This document shows, one piece after another, positions 1 to 4,378 of a DNA stretch of 6,973 nucleotides; position 1 is the first letter of the stretch; every line of letters begins with the position of its first letter. The DNA is from Ventricola sp017626895 (lineage in GTDB: Bacteria > Bacillota > Clostridia > Christensenellales > Aristaeellaceae): NCBI GenBank assembly GCA_017626895.1, contig JAGAHV010000053.1, forward strand, positions 1-6,973, in the 5' to 3' direction. The notes under the pieces are model-generated. The model was not told where the DNA came from and made no database searches. It worked only from the letters and a program-made list of their open reading frames with translations. The position numbers were made by a program, and so were the translations under genes.

Positions 1-62
1 AATTTATTGAGATAAAAGTCGTTGAAAAAATAAGTGGAAAAATATAAGGATGTATTGGAACG
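1..62. repeat. Degenerate copies of the 37-bp palindrome family
   Basis: Bases 30-44 (ATAAGTGGAAAAATA) match exactly 15 bases of palindrome copy A at 4071-4085. They are followed at a similar distance by TTGGAA where copy A has ATGGAA. Bases 5-22 (TATTGAGATAAAAGTCGT) also resemble the ATTGAGTTA(T/A)GGAAAGTTT half of copies A and B. These look like one degenerate copy plus a partial copy next to it, inside the AT-rich stretch that replaces the rest of the mannosidase-like gene. AT-rich DNA produces chance matches, so only the 15-base identity is firm. Confidence 0.4.
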
Positions 63-349
63 ATCTGTGATTTCCAACGGCCCTTGAATTTTCTGGGGTC
101 GTTGGACGCCACAGTTAACAATATACCCGGGAATTCAAGATGAAACCAGCCGTAAACGCCCTCACCGCCCCAGCGGCTGCCGGGGGCGGAAAAGAGTGTC
201 TCATCCGGCGGGGAATGGAGAGGGGTCCGGGTTTCATACAGGCCAAGTACACGGGTGGTGCCCACCGGATGGAACATCCGTTCATAGAGGACATCGCAGA
301 GTCGTTCGAGTTTTCGGATGGTCTGATTCATGCTCGGATCAGATTGCAT
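1..349 (-). CDS. Partial or broken GH38-like alpha-mannosidase N-terminus
   Basis: The minus strand opens with ATG at 349-347, preceded by GAGGG (359-355) at 5-base spacing. The frame has no stop to the left window edge (116 codons). Residues 1 to about 73 look like real protein: a helical start (TIRKLERLCDVLYERMF), then a Gly/Pro-rich linker and the segment RWGGEGVYGWFHLEF. Bacterial GH38 alpha-mannosidases, cytoplasmic enzymes that trim mannosides, have a comparable N-terminal helix followed by a W-G-G...WF(R/H) strand. After that segment a TVPE-like continuation would be expected. Here the frame instead reads PGILLTVASND and then AT-rich, Phe/Ile-rich codons. The switch at about base 131 suggests that only the 5' end of the gene remains, joined to unrelated DNA. 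A second in-frame ATG at 331 is possible. The family call rests on remembered motif shape and is moderate. The coding call for 131-349 is better supported than the part to the left. Confidence 0.42.
   Translation of the reverse strand, partial: MQSDPSMNQTIRKLERLCDVLYERMFHPVGTTRVLGLYETRTPLHSPPDETLFSAPGSRWGGEGVYGWFHLEFPGILLTVASNDPRKFKGRWKSQIVPIHPYIFPLIFSTTFISIN
73..106. repeat. Imperfect hairpin near the left coding break
   Basis: TCCAACG (73-79) is the reverse complement of CGTTGGA (100-106). Inside these arms CCC (81-83) can pair with GGG (96-98), with a G-T position between (80/99). The result is an 11-pair stem on the plus-strand RNA around a 12-base loop. There is no U-tract, so it is not a standard terminator. 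It lies in the stretch where the minus-strand frame no longer looks like protein. Role unknown. Confidence 0.35.
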
Positions 350-382
350 GGAATCCCTCGCTTTCTTTCAGTTGCTGAGGTC

Positions 383-388
383 ATTATA
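383..388 (-). promoter_or_regulatory. Candidate -10 box for the leftward gene
   Basis: On the minus strand this reads TATAAT, a perfect -10 hexamer. It lies 33 bases upstream of the ATG at 349. No good -35 hexamer sits 16-18 bases further upstream (CCGCAG or neighbours), so the site is suggested mainly by its -10 box and its position ahead of a gene start. Confidence 0.3.
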
Positions 389-460
389 CAGGAAAACGTC
401 CCTGTCTGCGGCGAAAAATGAAGATTTTGTTTGCTGACCGGGCCGGCAATGCACCGGCTG

Positions 461-469
461 TGATATACT
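461..469 (+). promoter_or_regulatory. Candidate extended -10 promoter for the membrane protein gene
   Basis: TGATATACT contains the extended -10 motif TGn directly before TATACT (464-469, five of six matches to TATAAT). No convincing -35 is present at 16-18 bases, which is usual for extended -10 promoters. Transcription would start near 476, leaving a leader of about 80 bases before the start codon at 556. With the minus-strand -10 at 383-388, the 350-555 gap would carry two divergent promoters. Confidence 0.35.
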
Positions 470-555
470 TGGACAGGAAGCCGGATCGGATCTGAACGGA
501 CCGATTGACGGGATTGCCCAAAAGCTTTGTGCATAAACAGTGAGGTGGAACAAAC

Positions 556-2211
556 ATGACAAAAACAGCCCGTTCTGTTTTTGCGGCAGCGGCAGCACTG
601 GGGCTGCTGGTGCTGGTCATTTTCAGTCAGCCGCTTTATAGCGATGTGGATAACTATACGGTGGCAATGGTGGTAAACGGATGTTTCGGGAAGGATAACG
701 GCTGCCAGTACACGCATGGTTGGCTTAACCGCCTGTTGTCGGTTCTCGCGGGAATTTTTCCGACAGCGGACGTGTTTACGCTGGTGGGGAGAGTGCTGCT
801 CACTGCGGCCTTTGCGCTGCTTTTGCACCGGATGGGAAGGGAAAACCGGATTCCTTTGTTCTCGTGCATGCTGCTGGGCTTTTTTCTGTTTCTTTCGGTA
901 GGGATTTCCCTGTTTTCCGGAAATTACGGCGTGCAGTGTCTTTTCTTTACCGGTACCGGCCTGACGCTTCTGTTGTCAGATACAGAAAAAAAGCCTTCAG
1001 TGCCCGGCTGTCTGTTTCTGGCAGCGGGTTTTCTGTGGCGGCTTCAGGTATCTCTGCTGTTTTTGCCCTTTCTCTGTCTTGAATTGATCTGTGGGAGGGG
1101 ATGGAATATTCGCGAAAACCGGCTGCGTATAGTGGTTCCTCTTTCCCTGGTTCTCCTGCTTTTGGCCGTTCAGGCTTTTCAGGAACACCGGGAGCCGCTG
1201 ATGTCCTCCCTCGCCTATGACCGGCCCCGGATCCGGTATCAGGATTATGGCGCCAAGGATTGGCCTGAGGTCAAAGAGGAGGCGGAGAAACGGGGAATCA
1301 CGCATGCAGAGTATGAGATGGTGGATCAGTGGCTGCTTCTGGATACCGATGTGATCAATGCAGAGAAACTGCAGGCAATTGCTGAGGTCAGTCCCAAAAC
1401 GGATTATCCGCTGACCCCGGATGGACTCCTTGAGGCAGCCCGGGTGCTCAGATGGTATTTTGTCGGTGAAAGCGTGCTCAACTATGTGTGGCTGGCAGCA
1501 ATTGTGCTGGGGGCCCTGGCGCTTTTTGCGGCCGCGGACGGCCTTCGCCGCATTCAGCCGCTGCTGATTGTCCTGGGCGGTCAGCTGATCATCTACATTT
1601 ATCTGATTATCGGCCGGGCGCCCATGCGTCTGATTCATTCGGTTTATCTGGTACAGAGTTTTGCCCTGCTGTGGGAAAGTCTGTCGATCCGGGACAAGAT
1701 CCGAGGACACAAAAGGACCGTGGTTCTGGTCTGTCTTGGAGCGCTTGCGGCAATGTTTTTTGGCAGCAGCCTGCTGGGCTTGAAAGAATCCGGCATTCAT
1801 CGCCCCCAGATGGCCATGAATGCCAGGGTAAATGCGGATGATTCCGCGCTCCGTGTCCCGGATGAGGAGGGGATCATCATCTGGGACAACTGGGGACAGG
1901 GATTCAATCGTCCGCTCATGAAACAGGGAAAGCTGCCCACGAGAGAAATGCTGATGAGGCATTTGCCGGCTGGGGACTGGGTCTACGGTCAGTCCTATTT
2001 TCAGAAGTTTCTGCGTGATCTGGGTCTGTCCAATCCCTACCGGGCGCTGTTTAATGATCCTCATCGGTATTATGCGGTTTCCGGGGAAACGTCGCTGGCC
2101 CTGTTTGCGGAACATACCCCGGGTTTTCATGCGGAGCCTGCCGGGCACATATCCGGCATCCCGGTTTACCGGTTTACACGGACTGAGGCCGGGGACAACG
2201 GAAAGAAATGA
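556..2211 (+). CDS. Polytopic membrane protein, GT-C-like, with C-terminal soluble domain
   Basis: 551 residues. The start is fixed by GAGGTGG (542-548), seven bases before ATG. Hydrophobic segments lie near residues 7-25, 74-91, 100-118, 126-140, 150-175, 190-207, 308-328, 333-352, 355-373 and 388-407. A soluble stretch (208-305) separates the two membrane blocks, and residues 410-551 form a soluble tail. Just after the first helix is an acidic motif, SDVDNY (29-34), placed where GT-C glycosyltransferases and their relatives carry catalytic acidic residues in the first outer loop. Firmicute membrane proteins of this layout are usually annotated as hypothetical or as putative glycosyltransferases acting on lipid-linked sugars; that role is inference here. 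The soluble insert holds YDRPRIRYQDY (221-231), and the tail has IIWDNWGQGF (440-449). The gene appears intact, with its own candidate promoter. Other possibilities are a polymer exporter or a surface-glycan assembly protein. I do not recognise a named gene. Confidence 0.82.
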   Translation: MTKTARSVFAAAAALGLLVLVIFSQPLYSDVDNYTVAMVVNGCFGKDNGCQYTHGWLNRLLSVLAGIFPTADVFTLVGRVLLTAAFALLLHRMGRENRIPLFSCMLLGFFLFLSVGISLFSGNYGVQCLFFTGTGLTLLLSDTEKKPSVPGCLFLAAGFLWRLQVSLLFLPFLCLELICGRGWNIRENRLRIVVPLSLVLLLLAVQAFQEHREPLMSSLAYDRPRIRYQDYGAKDWPEVKEEAEKRGITHAEYEMVDQWLLLDTDVINAEKLQAIAEVSPKTDYPLTPDGLLEAARVLRWYFVGESVLNYVWLAAIVLGALALFAAADGLRRIQPLLIVLGGQLIIYIYLIIGRAPMRLIHSVYLVQSFALLWESLSIRDKIRGHKRTVVLVCLGALAAMFFGSSLLGLKESGIHRPQMAMNARVNADDSALRVPDEEGIIIWDNWGQGFNRPLMKQGKLPTREMLMRHLPAGDWVYGQSYFQKFLRDLGLSNPYRALFNDPHRYYAVSGETSLALFAEHTPGFHAEPAGHISGIPVYRFTRTEAGDNGKK

Positions 2212-2231
2212 CCCGAAGCCGCAAAACTTCC

Positions 2232-2259
2232 TTGACACGCGGGCGTTATTTCCTATAAT
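2232..2259 (+). promoter_or_regulatory. Consensus sigma-A promoter of the toroid-protein gene
   Basis: TTGACA (2232-2237) and TATAAT (2254-2259) are both perfect hexamers, separated by 16 bases. The promoter lies just past the stop codon of the membrane protein (2211) and gives a start near 2266, 76 bases ahead of the ATG at 2342. The downstream gene can therefore be transcribed on its own. No terminator is visible between the two genes, so read-through from upstream is also possible. Confidence 0.8.
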
Positions 2260-2267
2260 GGTTTTTC

Positions 2268-2290
2268 CGGCAGCAGGAATGAGGCTGCCG
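2268..2290 (+). promoter_or_regulatory. Leader hairpin at the 5' end of the toroid-gene mRNA
   Basis: CGGCAGC (2268-2274) pairs with GCTGCCG (2284-2290) as a perfect 7-bp GC-rich stem with a 9-base loop. It begins only a few bases after the predicted transcription start. It could be a 5' stabilising stem-loop in the RNA, or, as DNA, a dyad operator overlapping the start site. There is no U-tract, so it does not look like a terminator. Confidence 0.45.
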
Positions 2291-2330
2291 TGGTCAGCAA
2301 AACCGGCAGAGGCCGGGAAGTTTCATTCGT

Positions 2331-2335
2331 GGAGG
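2331..2335 (+). promoter_or_regulatory. Strong Shine-Dalgarno that decides the start at 2342
   Basis: GGAGG sits six bases before ATG 2342. The same frame is open back to an ATG at 2015, inside the membrane protein gene. That extension has no comparable site, overlaps the upstream gene in another frame, crosses the consensus promoter and reads as unnatural protein. ATG 2342 is therefore the start. Confidence 0.85.
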
Positions 2336-2341
2336 CGGAGT

Positions 2342-4021
2342 ATGTCCGGAACAATTTATAATCAGCTTTCCCGGGAAGGCCGGGTGCTGGTGGATGAGGC
2401 CATTGCCCATCTGGCCGCGGGATATGATAAAGAAACAGGGCTTGTCACGGAGACACTGGAGGGGAAACCCTACCGCAGCGTACGCAATTCCATGTATTAC
2501 GCGCTGGGCGTGATGATCCGGGGAGATGCGGATGCGAGAGAAATCGCAGAAAAGGTGATAACGACCGTGCTTGACCTGCAGATGGATGCACCGGGGGAAA
2601 TCTGGCATGGCGTGTTCCGTCATCCGGATGATCCGGTTCCGCCGGCGGGAATGTTTGACTGGCACGAGATGACTCCGAAGGAACGATATCATCTGGATCT
2701 TACATGGGAACGGGTCGGTGATACCTTTGAACGGCTCCTCGAAGGGAAGACGGAGAACGGGCAGGCCATTCGAGCTGTTCTTGAAACCGCGCTCCGGCAA
2801 ACGTTGCCGGTGGAATGGGACACCTATGAACCCAATCTCCGGGAATTCATCGGGATGACGTTTGCCATGATGCTGGAGCATTTTGAGCAGGAACTGCCGG
2901 AGGAACTGGTCAGGCGGATGGAGGAAAGCGGGGAAAAACTGATTACGGGTGCCCTTGAACGCAGCGAAGCGGGAATGATTCCGCTGAATACCAACGTACG
3001 GATTATGTATGTCTTCATTCTTGAGTGGTTTGCGCACAGACTGAATAATGGAATGTGGTTATGGTATGCCATTGATGAGGCAAAAAAACTGTATACGGAA
3101 TATATGGAATTTCATGCTTGTGCAGAGTTCAATTCGCCGACCTACTGTGGCGTGGATCTTTCCACACTGGGATTCTGGGCCAGATATTCGAAGATGCCAA
3201 GCATCCGGGTTTTTGGCAGGGAAATCGAGGAGGGAATCTGGGAGGATATGGCTGATTTTTATAATCCGGCCATGCGGAATTTTTCGGGTCCCTATTCCCG
3301 CTGTTATGAGCTGGATATGAAAGTGCATACCTGTTTTTACGATATTCTCTACTGGGGGCTGGGCGAGGAGCGGTTCCCGTATCACCCATTTTCGATTGAA
3401 AGCGTGATTAATCCGCTGATGGTTCTGGGAGAGGTACATATCCCGGAAAGCGTCATTCCGAGACTGCTTGAAGCAGGGCCGGAACGGACCGTTGAGCGGA
3501 AATTCCGTGAACTCAGTGAACGGGGGGAGCCGGGCAAAAACGATGCTGTCTGTACGGCAACGGCCTGGATTTCACCGGATCTGATGATCGGTGCCATGGC
3601 CGGCAGTCGGAATACCAGCTATCAGCTGCATCCCCTGACGGTTTTCTGGATGGACGGCGGAGAAATGGGAACCATGACTCTGCAGCGGCGCTGTCTGAAC
3701 GGCGTATACCGTCACATGCATACCATCGTTTTTGACGGGAAGGTGACGGACAGATGTGCTCATATGCGTGTATGCAATGAGGCATCCGCACCGGTGGAAC
3801 TGGTTTATCTGGTAGACAGGAAAGGGGCAGATGCCGCCGATGTGAGCGAATCGGTCTGGAATTTTCCGGGACTGTCCATAAAGGCAAAGGTGACGGATGC
3901 AGAGGGAACGCAGATTGCACCGGCGGCCCGGCTCAATCCGGAAAATGGACAGCTGGAGATTGGTTATCTGCTGAGGCCGGGGGAGAAACTGAATTTCGAG
4001 CTGATCTTTACCCGGACATAA
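2342..4021 (+). CDS. Putative alpha/alpha-toroid protein with C-terminal beta domain, function unknown
   Basis: 559 residues, with no signal peptide or membrane segment, so probably cytoplasmic. Residues 1 to about 380 are rich in amphipathic helices and aromatic residues, as in alpha/alpha-toroid glycosidases, lyases and their relatives. Conspicuous blocks are SVRNSMYYALG (46-56), GEIWHGVF (85-92), TWERVGDTFERLL (121-133), YEPNLREFIGM (162-172), GMIPLNTNV (211-219), AEFNSPTYCGVDLSTLGFW (261-279) and GPYSRCYELDM (316-326). I recall the NSPTY-G-DL and GPY-R-Y-DM pattern from uncharacterised bacterial and fungal proteins. Residues about 405-559 look beta-rich, like the C-terminal sandwich of heparinase-type lyases. 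Charged and aromatic residues in the two signature blocks (E262, N264, Y268, D272, R320, D325) would line a toroid cleft; this is inference. The gene has its own consensus promoter and ends before a strong terminator. It follows a GT-C-like membrane protein, which fits glycan metabolism. No enzymatic reaction can be assigned. Confidence 0.82.
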   Translation: MSGTIYNQLSREGRVLVDEAIAHLAAGYDKETGLVTETLEGKPYRSVRNSMYYALGVMIRGDADAREIAEKVITTVLDLQMDAPGEIWHGVFRHPDDPVPPAGMFDWHEMTPKERYHLDLTWERVGDTFERLLEGKTENGQAIRAVLETALRQTLPVEWDTYEPNLREFIGMTFAMMLEHFEQELPEELVRRMEESGEKLITGALERSEAGMIPLNTNVRIMYVFILEWFAHRLNNGMWLWYAIDEAKKLYTEYMEFHACAEFNSPTYCGVDLSTLGFWARYSKMPSIRVFGREIEEGIWEDMADFYNPAMRNFSGPYSRCYELDMKVHTCFYDILYWGLGEERFPYHPFSIESVINPLMVLGEVHIPESVIPRLLEAGPERTVERKFRELSERGEPGKNDAVCTATAWISPDLMIGAMAGSRNTSYQLHPLTVFWMDGGEMGTMTLQRRCLNGVYRHMHTIVFDGKVTDRCAHMRVCNEASAPVELVYLVDRKGADAADVSESVWNFPGLSIKAKVTDAEGTQIAPAARLNPENGQLEIGYLLRPGEKLNFELIFTRT

Positions 4022-4067
4022 AGCACATTTCCCCGGCAGGACCGGCCAGTTTCGGCGGAAGATTTTG

Positions 4068-4104
4068 TCCATAAGTGGAAAAATAATTGAGTTATGGAAA
4101 GTTT
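4068..4104 (+). repeat. 37-bp imperfect palindrome, copy A
   Basis: The arms TCCATAA (4068-4074) and TTATGGA (4092-4098) are exact reverse complements around a 17-base AT-rich centre, followed by AAGTTT. Copy B matches it at 31 of 37 positions in the same orientation, and copy C matches at 32 of 37 in reverse orientation (counted by eye). It lies between the toroid gene stop and the terminator. Confidence 0.85.
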
Positions 4105-4130
4105 CTCGTCTGCAGCGGCCAAATAACAGC

Positions 4131-4151
4131 CTGTTCTGCATTCGGGAACAG
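4131..4151 (+). other. Small hairpin ahead of the terminator
   Basis: CTGTTC (4131-4136) is the reverse complement of GAACAG (4146-4151), with a 9-base loop. It lies three bases upstream of the main terminator stem and may add to RNA folding at the 3' end of the toroid-gene transcript. Confidence 0.35.
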
Positions 4152-4153
4152 AG

Positions 4154-4181
4154 AAAAGCATCGGCCTTGGCCGATGCTTTT
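4154..4181 (+). terminator. Intrinsic terminator of the toroid-protein gene
   Basis: AAAAGCATCGGCC (4154-4166) is the exact reverse complement of GGCCGATGCTTTT (4169-4181). This gives about a 12-bp stem with a tight loop, ending in TTTT and then GTT. The A-run on the left arm means it could also work on the minus strand. It lies 133 bases after the stop codon at 4021. Confidence 0.8.
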
Positions 4182-4252
4182 GTTCGTTGGCTGGAAGAGG
4201 AAGTCCTGAAAAGGCGTTTATCGCTTGTCAGGTGGAAAAAAACCAACATTTT

Positions 4253-4289
4253 TCCATAAGTCTGAAAAATATTGAGTTAAGGAAAGTTT
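4253..4289 (+). repeat. 37-bp imperfect palindrome, copy B
   Basis: This direct repeat of copy A, 185 bases downstream, has TCCATAAGT at the left and TTGAGTTA then GGAAAGTTT at the right. Six positions differ, one of which breaks the right arm (TTAAGGA instead of TTATGGA). Its right end lies only three bases before the -35 hexamer of the ATPase promoter, a typical place for an operator or upstream binding site. Confidence 0.85.
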
Positions 4290-4292
4290 GTA

Positions 4293-4321
4293 TTGATTTT
4301 ACAACTGATTTTTTGTAGAAT
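4293..4321 (+). promoter_or_regulatory. Sigma-A promoter of the ATPase gene, between palindromes B and C
   Basis: TTGATT (4293-4298; four of six matches) and TAGAAT (4316-4321; five of six) are separated by exactly 17 bases. Transcription would begin near 4328, leaving a leader of about 51 bases that consists almost wholly of palindrome copy C. The promoter fills the 42-base gap between two inverted copies of the same palindrome, which strongly suggests binding of a regulator, possibly the gene product itself. Confidence 0.65.
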
Positions 4322-4331
4322 CACGTTGGAT

Positions 4332-4368
4332 AAACTTTCCATAACTCATTTATTTTTGCAGATAAGGA
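4332..4368 (-). repeat. 37-bp imperfect palindrome, copy C (inverted)
   Basis: This copy is the reverse complement of copy A at 32 of 37 positions, including an exact 17-base run, AAACTTTCCATAACTCA (4332-4348). It lies in the 5' leader of the ATPase mRNA. Its right arm is altered to ATAAGGA, which creates the AAGGA ribosome binding site of the ATPase gene. Confidence 0.85.
4364..4368 (+). promoter_or_regulatory. Shine-Dalgarno embedded in palindrome copy C
   Basis: AAGGA is 10 bases before ATG 4379 and forms the right end of palindrome C. TCC (4338-4340) can pair with GGA (4366-4368), or TTTCC (4336-4340) with GGAAA (4370-4374). A weak hairpin in the mRNA could therefore cover the ribosome binding site. 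The stem is imperfect and its stability has not been computed. Confidence 0.55.
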
Positions 4369-4378
4369 CGGAAAATAC

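Noticed and set aside
126..136. CCCGGGAATTC, resembling a cloning-vector polylinker
   Set aside because: Only two adjacent restriction sites are present, with no further vector sequence. The bases lie at the edge of a plausible coding frame, so chance is the simpler explanation.
140..421. Plus-strand open frame of 93 codons in the left region
   Set aside because: It has no ribosome binding site and a Gly/Arg-rich start, and it lies antisense to the better supported minus-strand gene start.
442..458. Short GCCGG/CCGGC inverted repeat upstream of the membrane protein gene
   Set aside because: Five-base arms in GC-rich DNA are expected by chance. There is no U-tract and no clear relation to the promoter.
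997..2238. A 413-codon open frame antisense to the membrane protein gene
   Set aside because: Its reading is rich in His, Gln, Arg and Pro without domains or hydrophobic pattern. The plus-strand gene has a proper ribosome binding site and clear membrane helices.
2015..2341. 109-residue N-terminal extension of the toroid protein
   Set aside because: It overlaps the membrane protein gene and runs through a consensus promoter, and a GGAGG site six bases before ATG 2342 marks the real start.
4065..4259. Possible 64-residue small protein across palindromes A and B
   Set aside because: The frame includes the palindrome and the terminator hairpin and has no ribosome binding site. Its openness is explained by the short length.
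4068..4368. CRISPR array suggested by three similar repeats
   Set aside because: The spacing is irregular (148 and 42 bases), one copy is inverted, and there is no cas gene.
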